A stretch of DNA of 64,000 nucleotides, from the NCBI RefSeq assembly GCF_002811475.1, contig NZ_NPDL01000009.1, positions 21,171-85,170 on the forward strand. Direction: 5' to 3'. The notes beneath the pieces were generated by a model that worked only from the letters and a program-made list of their open reading frames with translations, did not search any database and had not been told where the DNA came from. This document shows positions 22,741 through 36,188 of the stretch, piece by piece. This stretch comes from Leptospira hartskeerlii (GTDB taxonomy: Bacteria; Spirochaetota; Leptospiria; Leptospirales; Leptospiraceae). Position 1 is the stretch's first letter. Each line of letters starts with the position of its first letter. The position numbers were made by a program, and so were the translations under genes.

Positions 22741-23547
22741 TTAGCGGTTTTTTCCTCTCAAAGAACCGGAAATCGATTGTGCGTATTCTTCCAGTTTTCT
22801 TCTGCAAAGAGTCGGATTAGAACCATTCTCTTCTATGATCCTTTGCACTGCGGAACCTATAATGATCCCGTCCGCGTACCCGGAAATTTCTTTCGCCTGA
22901 TCAGGAGCCGAGATCCCAAATCCTGCGCTCACAGGAAGGGAAAAAACTTCCTTAGTGGTTTTGATCCTGTCTTCCAGATCGGACGAGATGGATTTTCTTT
23001 CGCCGGTTACTCCGTAAGAAGTCACGTAGTAGATAAATCCGGAAGCAAAGTCTCTAATCGCTTTCATTCTATTTAGGGGAGTAGCTGGAGTTACCAAATG
23101 GATCAGATCTACTCCTCTTCTTTTCAGAGATTTGAATAATTCGTCTGTCTCAGGGGTATCATAAGGAAGATCGGGGATGATCATACCTTGGATACCTGCG
23201 ATTTTTGCCTTCTCTGCAAACTTTTCAAAACCGTAATGAAAGATAGGATTAAAATACGTTAGATACACCAGAGGAATATGAGGATGTAAAGAATGTATCT
23301 TCTCCGTTGTTTCCAAAATTGTATCCATAGAGAACGGGTTTGCAAGCGCACGTTTAAATGCTTTTTGGATCACAGGTCCGTCAGCGACAGGATCTGAGAA
23401 TGGGATCCCAAGTTCCAAAATATCGGCGCCACCTCTGATCAAAGCATCCGCCCAATCTACGCAGAGATCGTAGTTCGGATCTCCTAAAGAAATATAAGGA
23501 ATGAATGCGCTTTTAGAATCTGAAAAAACGCTCTTAATCGCGCTCAA
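22741..23547 (-). CDS. trpA: Tryptophan synthase alpha chain
   Basis: Cleaves indole-3-glycerol phosphate to indole, which passes to TrpB. Catalytic Glu is in [19 protein letters not shown], with the conserved Asp in IIPDLPYD. The phosphate-binding GFGIS and [12 protein letters not shown] complete the barrel. The 268-residue length is normal. The start is a TTG overlapping the trpB stop as TTGA, with a strong AAGGAG seven bases upstream, so translation is coupled and equal amounts of subunits are expected. No other trp genes are nearby. Confidence 0.96.
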   Translation of the reverse strand: MSAIKSVFSDSKSAFIPYISLGDPNYDLCVDWADALIRGGADILELGIPFSDPVADGPVIQKAFKRALANPFSMDTILETTEKIHSLHPHIPLVYLTYFNPIFHYGFEKFAEKAKIAGIQGMIIPDLPYDTPETDELFKSLKRRGVDLIHLVTPATPLNRMKAIRDFASGFIYYVTSYGVTGERKSISSDLEDRIKTTKEVFSLPVSAGFGISAPDQAKEISGYADGIIIGSAVQRIIEENGSNPTLCRRKLEEYAQSISGSLRGKNR

Positions 23548-24758
23548 ATCAAATCTCCTTGAGAAAGACCAACAAGTCTTGCTACTTCTGCCACGTCCTT
23601 GTCTCCTCTTCCTGAAAGACAGATAAGAATATCTTTTTTCTTTCCTAGTTCCTTCGCAAGATCCTTTGCAAATCGAAAAGCATGAGCAGTTTCTAATGCA
23701 GGGATGATACCTTCTACCCTACAAACTTCCATGAATGCGTCTAAGGCACCCTGGTCCGAAACAGTTTCGTATTTTACTCTTCCGGTAGAATGTAAATGAG
23801 CATGTTCGGGTCCCACGCCTGGATAATCCAATCCGGCAGAAACGGAATGTGCAGGAACTACTTGACCTCCATCGTCCTGGATGACTAAGGTTTTGGTCCC
23901 GTGTAAAAATCCGGTCTTACCGAAAAGCATTGTGGCAGAATGTTCTCCAGGAGAAGTCCCCCTTCCCCCTGCTTCCACTCCATAGAGTTTTACTTTTTTA
24001 TCATTTAGAAATGCGTAATACATTCCCATAGCGTTGGAACCGCCGCCTACACATGCAACCACAGCATCAGGAAGCTTATCGTTCTCTTTTTTAAACTGCT
24101 TCTTGGACTCTTCTCCCACTACTTTTTGGAAATCGCGGACGATTGTAGGAAAAGGATGAGGCCCGATCACAGAACCTACTATATAATGAGTATTAGAAAC
24201 ATTTAATGCCCAATCTCTCATCGCTTCCGAAGTAGCGTCTTTTAAAGTTGCAGTTCCGGAAGAAACTCCGATTACTTTTGCGCCGAGCATCTGCATACGG
24301 ATCGCATTCAGCTTTTGGCGGCGAAGATCTTCTTCCCCCATGAAAATAGCGGTTTCAAATTCGAATAATGCGCCAACTGTTGCAGTTGCCACGCCATGTT
24401 GACCTGCTCCGGTTTCCGCAATGATCCTACGTTTGCCCATTGCCTTTGCAATAAGCGCTTGGCCGATCGTATTATTGATCTTATGAGCGCCGGTATGATT
24501 CAGATCCTCGCGTTTTAGCCAGATTTTAGCTCCGCCCCAGGCCTTGGTCAGCTTCTCTGCGTAGGTCAGAGGAGAAGGTCTTCCGATATAATTCCTTCTA
24601 TAAAACTCCAGATCCTTTTGGAACTTTTTATCCTTACGGAGTTTATTGTAAGTTTCTTCCAACTCGATCAACGCTTCGGTTAGGATCTCAGGGGAATATC
24701 TTCCTCCAAAATCTCCGAAGTATCCTTCTTTTTCAGTGAAGCTGCGTTCTTTAGCCAT
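23544..24758 (-). CDS. trpB: Tryptophan synthase beta chain
   Basis: PLP enzyme joining indole and serine to make tryptophan. The PLP Lys is in [14 protein letters not shown], with [14 protein letters not shown] and the PLP-phosphate loop [22 protein letters not shown] at the N-terminus is the usual TrpB1 start, and the 404-residue length is normal for TrpB1. It follows proS by 17 bp and overlaps trpA by 4 bp. Finding it at the end of a translation and lipid gene run is unusual for a trp gene. Confidence 0.97.
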   Translation of the reverse strand: MAKERSFTEKEGYFGDFGGRYSPEILTEALIELEETYNKLRKDKKFQKDLEFYRRNYIGRPSPLTYAEKLTKAWGGAKIWLKREDLNHTGAHKINNTIGQALIAKAMGKRRIIAETGAGQHGVATATVGALFEFETAIFMGEEDLRRQKLNAIRMQMLGAKVIGVSSGTATLKDATSEAMRDWALNVSNTHYIVGSVIGPHPFPTIVRDFQKVVGEESKKQFKKENDKLPDAVVACVGGGSNAMGMYYAFLNDKKVKLYGVEAGGRGTSPGEHSATMLFGKTGFLHGTKTLVIQDDGGQVVPAHSVSAGLDYPGVGPEHAHLHSTGRVKYETVSDQGALDAFMEVCRVEGIIPALETAHAFRFAKDLAKELGKKKDILICLSGRGDKDVAEVARLVGLSQGDLI

Positions 24759-24775
24759 GACAGTTTTTGAAGGGA

Positions 24776-26512
24776 TTAATCTCCCAACAACTCCTGGTAT
24801 AATTCCTGACGTAGGTTTTCCACTCTGGTATTCAGATCATCGAAGTCTGTGAATTTGAAAGTTTCATCCTTATCATACTTACGATTATAGATGGAAATTT
24901 CTCCTGATTCGAAAAACTTTTTCCCAACTGTGATACGGATCGGGAAACCGATCAGTTCAGAATCCTTGAACTTAAATCCAGGCCCGAGGTCTCTTTCATC
25001 CCAGAATACCTCGAAACCTTCGTTCTTTAGATTTTCGTAAAATTCTAATGCTTTTGCATCCTGCTCTTCTCCCTTAGTGAGAGTTACAAGACCGATCTCA
25101 AAAGGAGCAATACTGATTGGCCAGTAGATCCCTTTATCATCGTTACATTGTTCAATAACAGTGGCCATAGTACGGTTTACACCGATACCGTAACATCCCA
25201 TGGTAAGAGTTTTTGCCTTACCTTGTTGGTCCAACACCTGGATCTGGAAAGATTTAGTATATTTATCTCCGAGCTTGAAGATATGACCTACTTCTATTCC
25301 CTTCTCCGCTTTTAATGTTTTTGCGCAAGTAGGACAAGGATCCCCTTCTCTTGCAAGAGCAACATCAGCAGTTTCGTATTGGATCTTGATCTCGGAAGAA
25401 GGAACATATCCTTGGATATGGAAATCCTCTTTTCCCCCACCGACCACATAAGCTCCGTCTTTTTGGATAGAAGAATCTAAAATTACCTTAAACCCGGCCC
25501 CGACATCGGAAGGACCGATAAATCCAGGAACTAAATTAGAATTTCTTAATTCTGCTTCCGGGAGCATGTCCAGGTCGGACCATTTTAAATAAGACTTAAG
25601 TTTGTGTTCATTCAGCTCTAAGTCCCCACGTAGGAATACCAACAGTTTTTCTTTTCCATTTTGGAAAGCGACTGCCTTAATCGTATCCTGAGGGCGAACA
25701 TTTAAGAAAGAAGCAACATCTTCTATAGACTTTTTGCCTGGCGTCCCCACTTCCTTTTTGTCCTTAGGACCCTTTGGAGAATCTTCGACCTTTGCAATAA
25801 ATGGAGTTTTTTCGCTGTTTGAATTATAACCGCAAGAACCGCAAAGAAGAAGTGTCTCTTCCCCGATAGGAGAAACCACCATAAATTCTTCGGAAGCGGA
25901 ACCGCCCATTGTTCCCGAATCAGCTTGGACTGGAATAGTTTTCAAACCGCATCGCTGGAAAATTTTGCGATAAGCAGTTCTCATATCCTGATAAGTAGCA
26001 TCGAGAGAAGTATCATCCAGATGGAAAGAATATGCATCTTTCATAATAAACTCTCTGGAACGGATCACCCCGAATCTAGGACGGATCTCGTCTCGGAATT
26101 TGGTATGGATCTGATACACATTGATCGGCAGATCCTTGTATGATTTCAGTAGAGGTTTTATTAAATAAGAAAAAGATTCCTCATGAGTGGGACCAAGTGC
26201 ATACCATTGGTCATGACGATCTTTGACTCTGAGCATCTCAGGACCCATTACGCTCCATCTTCCTGATTGTTCCCAAAATTCGGATGGAGTCATGATCGGA
26301 AGTTCGAATTCCAATGCACCGGTTGCGTCCATTTCTTCACGGACTATGTTCTCTATTTTTTTAAGGATACGTAACCCTAATGGTAGGAAAAAGTAAAATC
26401 CGGAGCCTGATTTTCGGACCAGACCTGCGCGTATCATCAGCCTGTGGGAAGCGACTACCGCGTCCGAAGGATTTTCTTTTTCTGTAGGTACTAAATATTT
26501 GGATGCTCTCAT
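24776..26512 (-). CDS. proS: Prolyl-tRNA synthetase, bacterial type
   Basis: Charges tRNA-Pro. Class II motifs are visible: motif 1 around [34 protein letters not shown], motif 2 [21 protein letters not shown], and motif 3 [17 protein letters not shown]. An editing (INS/YbaK-like) domain lies between motifs 2 and 3 (about residues 230-400), which defines the bacterial form and clears Ala-tRNA-Pro. A C-terminal anticodon-binding domain follows. The 578-residue length is normal. It sits between rseP (9 bp gap) and trpB. Confidence 0.97.
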   Translation of the reverse strand: MRASKYLVPTEKENPSDAVVASHRLMIRAGLVRKSGSGFYFFLPLGLRILKKIENIVREEMDATGALEFELPIMTPSEFWEQSGRWSVMGPEMLRVKDRHDQWYALGPTHEESFSYLIKPLLKSYKDLPINVYQIHTKFRDEIRPRFGVIRSREFIMKDAYSFHLDDTSLDATYQDMRTAYRKIFQRCGLKTIPVQADSGTMGGSASEEFMVVSPIGEETLLLCGSCGYNSNSEKTPFIAKVEDSPKGPKDKKEVGTPGKKSIEDVASFLNVRPQDTIKAVAFQNGKEKLLVFLRGDLELNEHKLKSYLKWSDLDMLPEAELRNSNLVPGFIGPSDVGAGFKVILDSSIQKDGAYVVGGGKEDFHIQGYVPSSEIKIQYETADVALAREGDPCPTCAKTLKAEKGIEVGHIFKLGDKYTKSFQIQVLDQQGKAKTLTMGCYGIGVNRTMATVIEQCNDDKGIYWPISIAPFEIGLVTLTKGEEQDAKALEFYENLKNEGFEVFWDERDLGPGFKFKDSELIGFPIRITVGKKFFESGEISIYNRKYDKDETFKFTDFDDLNTRVENLRQELYQELLGD

Positions 26513-26521
26513 GACTCTCGA

Positions 26522-28213
26522 TTATCTTAAGAAATCGTGATAAGTCACATAGAGGCCTAAGGATAAAAGGAAGAAAAATCCTAATCTCAAAACCTGTTCT
26601 TGAACAGCCATCGGCAAAGGTCTACCGGCGATCGCCTCGTATGTGAAAAAAACGATATGTCCACCGTCGGCCACAGGAATCGGAAGTAAATTCATTATCA
26701 TTAAAGCGATCGAAATAAATGCCACGAACTGGAAGTAAGAGTAAAAACCGTCTTCTAAAAATTGCACGGAAACTTTGGCAAGTCCGACAGGACCGGAAAC
26801 ACTATCTTTTACCTTCAATCTTCCGGAAAAGATCATCCCGAGTCCCCTCAGGTTATCGCTGATCATTTTTCCAACGTCTTTACCGGATTGTAAAAATGCC
26901 TCTCCGAAGGAAAGTTTTCGGTCCATACTTTCCTCTTTCACATGCATCTTAGCGGTGAAACCTAAAAGACCGATTTGGTAGAATCCGAGCGTTGCATCCC
27001 AGACCTGACCCTGCACTTCCAACTGAACTCTTTTACCGATTTGAGCCTGGACTGTCTTTTTAAAATCTTCCAGATCTGCAAAAGACTTACCATCCATCTT
27101 TAAACTTAAAAGTTTGAGTTTAATTTCAGGATCATGACTTCTGAGACTGATTGTGCTAATTGGGATCTCTGGATATTTTCTGTCTCGAACATCCTTTAAT
27201 TCGACAACGAATGCACCGAGAGGTGTCATTTCCACTTCCGCTTTTTCACGGGTCCAAGGATTGAGAAGTGGATACGTTTTACGATCTACTTCCAATTTCA
27301 CTTTTTCGTTTTGGAATTTTCCGAGAGTGCGCTGTAATTCTGGAACAGTATGAACTTCTATCCCGTTTACGGACAAGATCCTGTCCCCATCATTCAGATA
27401 ATCTAAAGCTCTAGATTCGATCGCTTCTTTGTTCAACCTTGCTTCTTGCAGAGCGAGTTCTCTCGGAGAAAGTTTCGGATCTAATGCAGCCTTTCTTTCT
27501 CTTTGTTTTCTATATTCCGCTGCTTCTCCATTCGGATCCAAAAAAGAAAGTTTTTTCAAGAACCAGTGACTTAGAGTGGTCCCGTATCCGAAGTCCACTT
27601 GCACGAGTCTTTCTCCTGCGAAGTCCACTCCTATCTGAGGATCTGCAAAATGGAACTCCAACTCCTTGCCTTCTCTTTCGACTTTGAGTTGGATATCTTT
27701 TCCTCGAGCAAGTCCTAGTTCGGATAATAATTCATATTTGGATTCTGTTTTGGTTCCGTTTACGGATACGATCTTGTCTCCGCTTCTTAAGCCTGCTTGG
27801 TAGCCCGAAGAATATTCATACACGGCAGGTTCTATATAAATTTTAGTTCCTGCGGGAGAATAACCGATCGCATACAAACCGAAGATAATAAAAAACCCGA
27901 GGATTAAATTGAATAGCGGCCCGCCGAAAACAGGGATCATTCTTTTTAGAGGAGGAGTAGATAAAAATTCTCCCTTCTCTCCTTTTAATGCCCCTCCTTC
28001 GTCGCCCTTAAACAGAACATAACCGCCTAACGGAATTCCAGTGACTTGAAAAGTGGTCTCGCCGATTTTCTTTTTCCAAATCCCTTTTCCATAACCGATG
28101 GAGAAGATCCTGGCCTTAACACCTACGACCCAACCCATGATCAAATGGCCCAGCTCATGGATAAAAATACAAAGGGCTAACATGAATACGATGCCAAAAA
28201 TATCTGCTAACAT
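26522..28213 (-). CDS. rseP: Site-2 zinc metalloprotease RseP, long form
   Basis: Intramembrane protease that cleaves anti-sigma factors and leftover signal peptides. HELGH is at residues 19-23 in the first membrane helix, and the third zinc ligand is in [12 protein letters not shown] near the C-terminus. PDZ regions are seen at about residues 130-190 ([14 protein letters not shown]) and about 270-330 ([15 protein letters not shown]). At 563 residues it is about 100 longer than typical RseP, the extra length being strand-rich sequence between the second PDZ and the C-terminal helices. The start overlaps the dxr stop by 7 bp. Identity is secure. Confidence 0.95.
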   Translation of the reverse strand: MLADIFGIVFMLALCIFIHELGHLIMGWVVGVKARIFSIGYGKGIWKKKIGETTFQVTGIPLGGYVLFKGDEGGALKGEKGEFLSTPPLKRMIPVFGGPLFNLILGFFIIFGLYAIGYSPAGTKIYIEPAVYEYSSGYQAGLRSGDKIVSVNGTKTESKYELLSELGLARGKDIQLKVEREGKELEFHFADPQIGVDFAGERLVQVDFGYGTTLSHWFLKKLSFLDPNGEAAEYRKQRERKAALDPKLSPRELALQEARLNKEAIESRALDYLNDGDRILSVNGIEVHTVPELQRTLGKFQNEKVKLEVDRKTYPLLNPWTREKAEVEMTPLGAFVVELKDVRDRKYPEIPISTISLRSHDPEIKLKLLSLKMDGKSFADLEDFKKTVQAQIGKRVQLEVQGQVWDATLGFYQIGLLGFTAKMHVKEESMDRKLSFGEAFLQSGKDVGKMISDNLRGLGMIFSGRLKVKDSVSGPVGLAKVSVQFLEDGFYSYFQFVAFISIALMIMNLLPIPVADGGHIVFFTYEAIAGRPLPMAVQEQVLRLGFFFLLSLGLYVTYHDFLR

Positions 28214-29376
28214 AAATGCACTACCTTATCTTTAGAGAAATAGAAGGCCAATTCTCTGGCCTTTCTATCGGCTTCTTCATATCCTTCCAGATCATTCGGG
28301 AATGAATTTGGGATCTTTTCCAAAACATTTCGAATGAGAGAAGGTATCTCTGTAAAAAGAATTTTACCTTGTAAGAATAATTCCACAGCTACTTCGTTAG
28401 AAGCATTAAAGATAGAAGGAGCGGTTCCTCCTGCCCTCCCAGCCTCGTATGCCAAAGCTAAACCCGGATATCTTTCCATGTCCGGTTCTAAAAATTCCAG
28501 AGTTCCCCAAGAAGTAGCAGGATGAGTTCTCAAAACTTTAGGAACTATTTTAGGATAATATAATGAATGTGCGACAGGAAAGATCATGTCCGGATAGGAA
28601 GCATACACAAAACTTGCCCCGTCCTTTGTTTCCACAAGACCGTGAGCTACACTTTGAGGATGGATAACGACACCTATCTTGTCATAAGAGAACCCGAAAA
28701 GGAAATGAGCCTCTATGACTTCTAAACCTTTATTGATCATTCCCGCAGAATCGATCGTGATCTTAGGCCCCATATTCCAAGTAGGATGTTTTAATGCCTG
28801 CTCAATCGTTACCTTAGGAAGATCTTCTATTGGGAGTTTACGAAAAGGTCCACCGGAAGCGGTCAGGACTATTCTTTCGAGTGAGTCCTTCTTCATATTT
28901 TCTAAAAGTTGGAATAATGCGTTATGTTCCGAGTCTACAGGAACTAAAGATGATTTAGAATTTTGTAATAAACTTCTGATATAAGGTCCGCAACTTACCA
29001 GGGTTTCCTTATTTGCGATCCCTATTTTTTTACCTGCACGGATTGCTGCGACAGTAGGACGTATACCGCTTGCACCAACAACTGCGGTGACAACTGTTTC
29101 TATCTCGGGGGCTGAAACGATCTCTTCTAAACATTTGGGGCCGTACAATACTTTTGTATTTCCGATCTTATCTCCAAGTATCGATCTGTCTGCAGCGTCG
29201 GAGCTAATACAAAGAATATTCGGTTGGAATTCCTTCGCGATCAATTCCGCTTTTTGTAAATTGGAATGTACGCTAAAAGAAACTAACCGAAACTCTTCCG
29301 GAAATTGGCGGAGTATTTTGAGAGTAGACTCTCCTACCGATCCGGAGGCACCCAGTATAGAGACGCCTCTTTTCAT
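28207..29376 (-). CDS. dxr: 1-deoxy-D-xylulose-5-phosphate reductoisomerase
   Basis: Second MEP step: rearranges and reduces DXP to methylerythritol phosphate with NADPH. The NADPH motif is [13 protein letters not shown] at the N-terminus. The metal and substrate sites are [43 protein letters not shown] and [11 protein letters not shown]. The 389-residue length is normal. It lies in the cdsA-dxr-rseP order seen in many bacteria, overlapping rseP by 7 bp and 8 bp after cdsA. Confidence 0.97.
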   Translation of the reverse strand: MKRGVSILGASGSVGESTLKILRQFPEEFRLVSFSVHSNLQKAELIAKEFQPNILCISSDAADRSILGDKIGNTKVLYGPKCLEEIVSAPEIETVVTAVVGASGIRPTVAAIRAGKKIGIANKETLVSCGPYIRSLLQNSKSSLVPVDSEHNALFQLLENMKKDSLERIVLTASGGPFRKLPIEDLPKVTIEQALKHPTWNMGPKITIDSAGMINKGLEVIEAHFLFGFSYDKIGVVIHPQSVAHGLVETKDGASFVYASYPDMIFPVAHSLYYPKIVPKVLRTHPATSWGTLEFLEPDMERYPGLALAYEAGRAGGTAPSIFNASNEVAVELFLQGKILFTEIPSLIRNVLEKIPNSFPNDLEGYEEADRKARELAFYFSKDKVVHLC

Positions 29377-29384
29377 ATTGTTAG

Positions 29385-30299
29385 TTAGACCGGAAATCCA
29401 AGGGCGACCTTGATCTGCAGATAAAAATAAAGGATAGGAACTGTTAAAAGTAAAGCGTCGGCTCTATCCAAAATCCCACCATGACCTGGGATCAAATTCC
29501 CTGAGTCTTTTACCTTAGCGTCCCTTTTCATGGCGGACTCCAATAGGTCCCCTACGATCCCCACCAAAGATAAAATCAAAGAAACTAAAAATACTTCCGC
29601 ACCAGAAACTAAAGGCGCAACACCTGTACTTCTTTCCCAAAGAAAGTTTAATAAGAATACGGAACCGATCGCAACTAAGATCCCGGAAACATAACCTTCC
29701 CAGGTTTTTTTAGGAGAGATCGCAAGTCCTGCAGGATTTCTACCAAACCAACGCCCACCGAAATATCCTCCCACATCGGTGAGGAATGTCGCAACGGAAA
29801 CTAGGAACACATAGTAGATCCCTTCATTCATTCCTAAAAGAAGAAGTAAATGTCCGAGTGGAAGAGCTGCGTAAACCACTCCTAAGATCGTGGAACTAAC
29901 CGAGAAGATTGCTCCATCTAGCGGTCTTCTCAAGATTTGGAGAAGGAAACTGAACAGGAAAAGTAATACGAAGGAGAATGTTACCGCATCGAAAGTAGGC
30001 ACAAACAGTTTGAAATGTGTCTGGAAGAAGATAGGAGGCTCGAACTTATTTTGGGAAGCAACAAATCTAAAATAATAAATTAATAATATTATAATAAAGA
30101 AGAATATCCCGGTTCCTTTGAAAGGCCTTCCGTCCTGGCCCCTGTCGGAAAGTCTATAAAATTCAGTCAGACCGATCGTTCCTGCAACTATAAGTATCGC
30201 CAAAGTCTGTAGATAATAAAAATCCCTGTAAAAGATCATGAACAGGTATAGGGCTACGAGCACAGCCGCCGAAAGGATCCTTTTTGTAGTTTCACCCAT
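29385..30299 (-). CDS. cdsA: Phosphatidate cytidylyltransferase
   Basis: Makes CDP-diacylglycerol from phosphatidic acid and CTP at the inner membrane. It has about eight membrane helices and the family signature near the C-terminus: [30 protein letters not shown]. The 304-residue length is normal. Its start overlaps the uppS stop by 8 bp. Together with uppS and dxr it supplies lipid precursors for the envelope. Confidence 0.96.
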   Translation of the reverse strand: MGETTKRILSAAVLVALYLFMIFYRDFYYLQTLAILIVAGTIGLTEFYRLSDRGQDGRPFKGTGIFFFIIILLIYYFRFVASQNKFEPPIFFQTHFKLFVPTFDAVTFSFVLLFLFSFLLQILRRPLDGAIFSVSSTILGVVYAALPLGHLLLLLGMNEGIYYVFLVSVATFLTDVGGYFGGRWFGRNPAGLAISPKKTWEGYVSGILVAIGSVFLLNFLWERSTGVAPLVSGAEVFLVSLILSLVGIVGDLLESAMKRDAKVKDSGNLIPGHGGILDRADALLLTVPILYFYLQIKVALGFPV

Positions 30300-31017
30300 T
30301 CTCTAAACCTCCGAATTTTCGGGTCCTTCTTCCGAACCAATCTAGCGCTTCTCTCAGATCCTTGTCTCCGAAATCAGGCCAAAGATTTTCAGTAAAAAAA
30401 AGCTCCGCATAAGCGGATTGCCATAGAAGGAAATTGGATAATCTCCTCTCCCCAGCGGTTCTAATCAATAAATCTACTGCCGGAAGGGGGTACGTATACA
30501 AATATTTTTCGAGTTCTTTCGTGCTGATCGGTTTTTGGATCGAGATGGACTTCTTCTTTCTTTCTTCCACTAATCTGGAAAACGCATTTAAAATCTCTTC
30601 TTGAGACCCGTAATTTAAACAGAAGTTCACTGTTAATTTGCGGTTTTTGCGGGTGATCTCTGCGGCGTGATCGATTTTAGATAAAACCAAAGAGCTGAGC
30701 TTTTTCCTAGAACCTGAATGTAATATTCTGATCCCTCTGGCGTTGATCTTATCCAAACGAGAATCTATAAATTCTACCAACAGATTAAATATGGATCTGA
30801 TCTCAGTAATCGGACGTTTCCAGTTTTCTGTGGAGAATGCGTATAGGGAGACTACTTCTAAACCTAAAGAAAGACTGGAGTCCATGAGACGATCTATTGC
30901 GTCCGCTCCTGCCCTATGTCCTTCGGATCTGGAAAGTCCTTTAGATGTCGCCCATCTTCCGTTCCCGTCCATGATGACCGCCACGTGACGGGGGATTTTT
31001 TTTTTGGAAGAAGCCAA
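30292..31017 (-). CDS. uppS: Undecaprenyl diphosphate synthase (cis-prenyltransferase)
   Basis: Condenses isopentenyl units onto farnesyl diphosphate to give the C55 lipid carrier. Conserved motifs: HVAVIMDGNGRWA with the catalytic Asp, STENWKRP, NFCLNYGSQEEI, and RTAGERRLSNFLLWQSAYAELFFTENLWPDF. The 241-residue length is normal. It begins 2 bp after the frr stop and overlaps cdsA. Confidence 0.97.
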   Translation of the reverse strand: MASSKKKIPRHVAVIMDGNGRWATSKGLSRSEGHRAGADAIDRLMDSSLSLGLEVVSLYAFSTENWKRPITEIRSIFNLLVEFIDSRLDKINARGIRILHSGSRKKLSSLVLSKIDHAAEITRKNRKLTVNFCLNYGSQEEILNAFSRLVEERKKKSISIQKPISTKELEKYLYTYPLPAVDLLIRTAGERRLSNFLLWQSAYAELFFTENLWPDFGDKDLREALDWFGRRTRKFGGLENG

Positions 31018-31019
31018 GC

Positions 31020-32319
<1,300 letters not shown>

Positions 32320-32919
32320 TTAAGCGCCGCCTACCTGGAAACGAGCAAAACGAGCTACGATGATATTCTCACCGAATTTCGCGATGGATTCCTTAACCAG
32401 ATCGTCAACGGTCTTAGTGTTATCCTTGATGAAGGCTTGGTTCAAAAGGCATACTTCAGAGTAATACTTTTTGATTTTTCCCGGAATGATCTTTTCGATC
32501 TGCTCCGGTTTTTTACCTTCTTCTTTTAATTGAGCTTCCAAAACCTTAGTTTCACGCTCGATATCTTCTGCAGGAACTTGTTCTTCGCTTACGTATAGTG
32601 GAGCCATGGCTGCGATTTGCAGACAGATCTCTTTTCCTAAAGCTTCGAAAGCCTCGTTACGTGCAACGAAGTCAGTCTCAGAGTTGAGCTCGAGTAGAAC
32701 TCCGATCTTTCCGTCTCCGTGGATATAGGAAATGTTTCTTCCTTCTTTGGTCACGCGTCCTGCTTTTTTAGAAGCTTTTGCGATCCCTTTCTCACGCAAC
32801 CAATCTGCAGATTTATCTAGATCGTTACTATTCTCTTGAAGAGCTTTTTTACAATCCATCAATCCCGCACCGGTGCGGTCTCTTAGTTCCTTAATAAGGT
32901 CGGTAGTAGATGCTGACAT
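32320..32919 (-). CDS. tsf: Elongation factor Ts, short form
   Basis: Exchanges GDP on EF-Tu. It shows the N-terminal UBA-like domain with LRDRTGAGLMDCKKALQE and the dimerisation core YIHGDGKIGVLLELNSETDFVARNEAF. At 199 residues it is the short form (like Thermus) that lacks part of the E. coli core. It follows rpsB by 11 bp. Confidence 0.97.
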   Translation of the reverse strand: MSASTTDLIKELRDRTGAGLMDCKKALQENSNDLDKSADWLREKGIAKASKKAGRVTKEGRNISYIHGDGKIGVLLELNSETDFVARNEAFEALGKEICLQIAAMAPLYVSEEQVPAEDIERETKVLEAQLKEEGKKPEQIEKIIPGKIKKYYSEVCLLNQAFIKDNTKTVDDLVKESIAKFGENIIVARFARFQVGGA

Positions 32920-32930
32920 GATCTTCCCTC

Positions 32931-33836
<906 letters not shown>

Positions 33837-33843
33837 GAGTTGT

Positions 33844-34104
33844 TTACCCCTTTTTTAGTACGAAGAACAATGTCGCCACAAGTCCCAAGAGACTTGCAGG
33901 GGTAACTTGTGCTTCGACTTTAATTACGTAAAGTTCCAGCCGAACCGGTTCTTGTAAGAGGTAGACGGAGAGGATATGGACCCCAAAAACGTTGTCGATG
34001 ATTACTCCGACTACGGCTCCGGCCAAGGTTCCTAATAAGATGGCTAATGCGATTTTAGACGCTTTTCCGCCGTCCATAGGTCGTTTCGGGCTGGCAGATA
34101 CCAA
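33844..34104 (-). CDS. Small two-span membrane protein, DUF4321-like
   Basis: 86 residues. One membrane helix at about 18-38 ([18 protein letters not shown]) and a second at the C-terminus ([17 protein letters not shown]), with a short strand-rich loop between. The pattern of helix, loop with [14 protein letters not shown], then S/A-LLGL helix, matches DUF4321 proteins by eye. It has no known role. It lies between the bactofilin and rpsB genes with gaps of 22 and 7 bp. Confidence 0.65.
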   Translation of the reverse strand: MVSASPKRPMDGGKASKIALAILLGTLAGAVVGVIIDNVFGVHILSVYLLQEPVRLELYVIKVEAQVTPASLLGLVATLFFVLKKG

Positions 34105-34126
34105 TTTTTCAGGTCGGACCGAAGGG

Positions 34127-34510
34127 TCAATCCTTATTAGGAAGGATCATCTCACAGTTGCCTTCGAAGATCACTCCATCAGCAATCTGCAGCTTGGCAG
34201 TCTTGATGTTTCCGTTTACCTTTCCGCTAGGAAGCATTTCCAATCTTTGGGTAGCGATCACGTTTCCTGTGATCTCTCCCCCAACGATTACAGTTCCTGC
34301 CTTGATATTGGCTCTGACCTTGGCTCCTTCGCTAACTAATAGAAATCCTTCGGATTCTATTTCCCCTTGGAATTCACCTGAGATCTCCAAAGGTTTTTTG
34401 AAGTTTAGAATACCTGAGAAATGAGTGCCTCTTCCTAAAACAGTGGAGATAGTCCCGAATTCGGTTACTGTGCGGCTTGGTTTGGATGCGGTTGCGGATT
34501 TTTTTGACAT
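34127..34510 (-). CDS. Bactofilin-family cytoskeletal protein
   Basis: 127 residues. The central part is the right-handed beta-helix of bactofilins, seen as successive six-residue-type rungs: VLGRGTHFSGILNFKKPLEISGEFQGEIES, then VRANIKAGTVIVGGEITGNVIATQRLEMLPSGKVNGNIKTAKLQI (as adjoining segments). Bactofilins polymerise without nucleotide and in spirochaetes contribute to helical cell shape and envelope organisation. It has short unstructured ends and no membrane span. Its place between acpS/cdaAR and rpsB ties it to envelope genes. Confidence 0.9.
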   Translation of the reverse strand: MSKKSATASKPSRTVTEFGTISTVLGRGTHFSGILNFKKPLEISGEFQGEIESEGFLLVSEGAKVRANIKAGTVIVGGEITGNVIATQRLEMLPSGKVNGNIKTAKLQIADGVIFEGNCEMILPNKD

Positions 34511-34519
34511 GATACCAGA

Positions 34520-34741
34520 TTATTTCGTTTTCATCTCGAAAACCCCATCCCAATCTTCAGGTGGAGGATTCGCGATAAATGCTTCGCAGCGTCCTATATA
34601 TTTTTTAGAAGGCCCGTCGTTCGGAGTGATCTCTACTGCTTTTTTGAATAGTTCCCAAGCTTCCTTGAACTTTCTATTCTTGTACAGTGCGAGACCCTCG
34701 TCGTACAATTTGAGAGTTTGTTTAAAAGACTCGGTGACCAT
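34520..34741 (-). CDS. Small single-TPR protein
   Basis: 73 residues with one clear tetratricopeptide unit: LKLYDEGLALYKNRKFKEAWELFKKAVEITPNDGPSKKYIGRCEAF (read as adjoining segments). It is close to the C-terminal TPR tail found on some Leptospira and Treponema adenylate/guanylate cyclase-type proteins, but here it is free-standing. It starts 5 bp after the acpS stop and stops 9 bp before bactofilin. Its partner is unknown. Confidence 0.7.
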   Translation of the reverse strand: MVTESFKQTLKLYDEGLALYKNRKFKEAWELFKKAVEITPNDGPSKKYIGRCEAFIANPPPEDWDGVFEMKTK

Positions 34742-34746
34742 TTAGC

Positions 34747-35127
34747 TCACTCCTTATAGAGAACGACAACTGCAGTAGAATAATTTTCCGCATGGCTGAT
34801 GGATACGGAAACACCGCTATAGCCTTTCTCGATGAACAATTCTTTGGATTTTCCGTGAAGTACCAATTCTTTTTTTCCAAAATCTTTCCCGAAAAGTTCG
34901 ATTTCTCTCATATCAAGGATCACTTTGTGACCGGGTTCTATCGCCTTAATGAATGCTTCTTTTACACAAAATCTTCCGCTGAGATGAGGGACTGGATCTT
35001 TTCTGCCCGAACAATACGCGATCTCAGTTTCGGAAAATACTCTTTTCAGAAATCGATCTCCGTGTTTATTGAGTAAGTCTCTGATCCTGGAATTTTCTAC
35101 GATATCATTCCCTACGGTGATCTTCAT
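34747..35127 (-). CDS. acpS: Holo-acyl-carrier-protein synthase
   Basis: Attaches phosphopantetheine to apo-ACP. Family motifs: VGNDIVENSRI with the Mg Asp, FSETEIAYC, LSGRFCVKEAFIKAI with the Lys/Glu pair, and VSISHAENYSTAVVVL. The 126-residue length is normal. The start overlaps the cdaR end by 4 bp (ATGA-type), giving coupled translation. Confidence 0.95.
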   Translation of the reverse strand: MKITVGNDIVENSRIRDLLNKHGDRFLKRVFSETEIAYCSGRKDPVPHLSGRFCVKEAFIKAIEPGHKVILDMREIELFGKDFGKKELVLHGKSKELFIEKGYSGVSVSISHAENYSTAVVVLYKE

Positions 35128-36188
35128 TCTTCCTCAGGCTCCGGCAGAGGTTCTTCCGAGCCCGGATCCGAGTTTCCATCTCCCCCATCCTCGCTTCCAG
35201 TTCCACCTGAACCTATATCTGGACGGACTCTGTACAGGATGGAAATTCGATCTGGGAAAACTCCCTGGATCTCTACCGATTTTAAACTAGGTGCTTTTTC
35301 CAAACGGATTTTTGCGACCACAGGTTTACTATCCGGAAGGATCTTTTTGGTTTTAGGATCGTATTTATGAGAACATACCACACTTGCATTTAGACCTTTG
35401 ATGATCTGGATACTTCTTAATGGAGTTTTGGACTGTAATTTTACGGAAACTTCCTGCTCTGAAAACTCTGCTTCCAGATTTTTATCCAAGTTCTGGCATT
35501 TTACAGGAACACCTAAGACTATACTTTCTCCAGGAGTGGAAGAATCAGCTACGATATTCACTGTTACTGAAACTTCTTTTATATTGTCTCTATATCTTAA
35601 ACCTGCAGGAAGATCCGGAACCTTGAATTTTTGAGTGAATGTCTTAGTCTTATCTTTCAAAGAGATAGAAGGTAAACTGACTAACCTTCCCACCTTATCG
35701 AACTCGGAAGGATTTCCTACAACAACTAGGCTCGTAGGAGAAACGAAATGGGAAGATTTGATATAATCCTTAGGAGGATCTCCCACAAGCTTAGGCTCTA
35801 TTATAAGAGTCCTACTTACGTTTGATTCTATAATGATTTTAACTTTTTCTTTTCCGGGGATTTTAGAAATTCTTAAACCTGGAGTTGTGCCCCCAAAGCG
35901 GACCACATTTACTATATTCTCTCCTGGATGAAGATCAGCAGGAGAAATATATGCCTTTAAGGAAGGAGTGTAGAAATTCACATAATCTCTTACACCTTCC
36001 ACCTTAACAGGAAAAGTAGTGTCCGATCCTTTAGCGATAATGAGACCACCGCTAAGTTTAGGGTATTCTATCTTGATATTTACTTCTCTTACAAGAATTT
36101 TAGAATTTTGTAAATTAATATAGAATAATGTGGCAAGAATGACGGAGCCTAATTTTGCCTGCCAGTTGTTTAAGAGAGCCTTAATCAT
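35124..36188 (-). CDS. cdaR: CdaR-like YbbR-domain protein, regulator of the c-di-AMP synthase
   Basis: 354 residues with an N-terminal membrane helix ([15 protein letters not shown]) and three or so YbbR repeats outside the membrane; recurring strands such as [25 protein letters not shown] and [22 protein letters not shown] can be read. The C-terminal tail is Gly/Asp/Pro/Glu-rich. In Firmicutes CdaR binds and modulates CdaA, and here the gene directly follows cdaA with an 8-bp overlap, which supports the same role. Confidence 0.88.
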   Translation of the reverse strand: MIKALLNNWQAKLGSVILATLFYINLQNSKILVREVNIKIEYPKLSGGLIIAKGSDTTFPVKVEGVRDYVNFYTPSLKAYISPADLHPGENIVNVVRFGGTTPGLRISKIPGKEKVKIIIESNVSRTLIIEPKLVGDPPKDYIKSSHFVSPTSLVVVGNPSEFDKVGRLVSLPSISLKDKTKTFTQKFKVPDLPAGLRYRDNIKEVSVTVNIVADSSTPGESIVLGVPVKCQNLDKNLEAEFSEQEVSVKLQSKTPLRSIQIIKGLNASVVCSHKYDPKTKKILPDSKPVVAKIRLEKAPSLKSVEIQGVFPDRISILYRVRPDIGSGGTGSEDGGDGNSDPGSEEPLPEPEEE

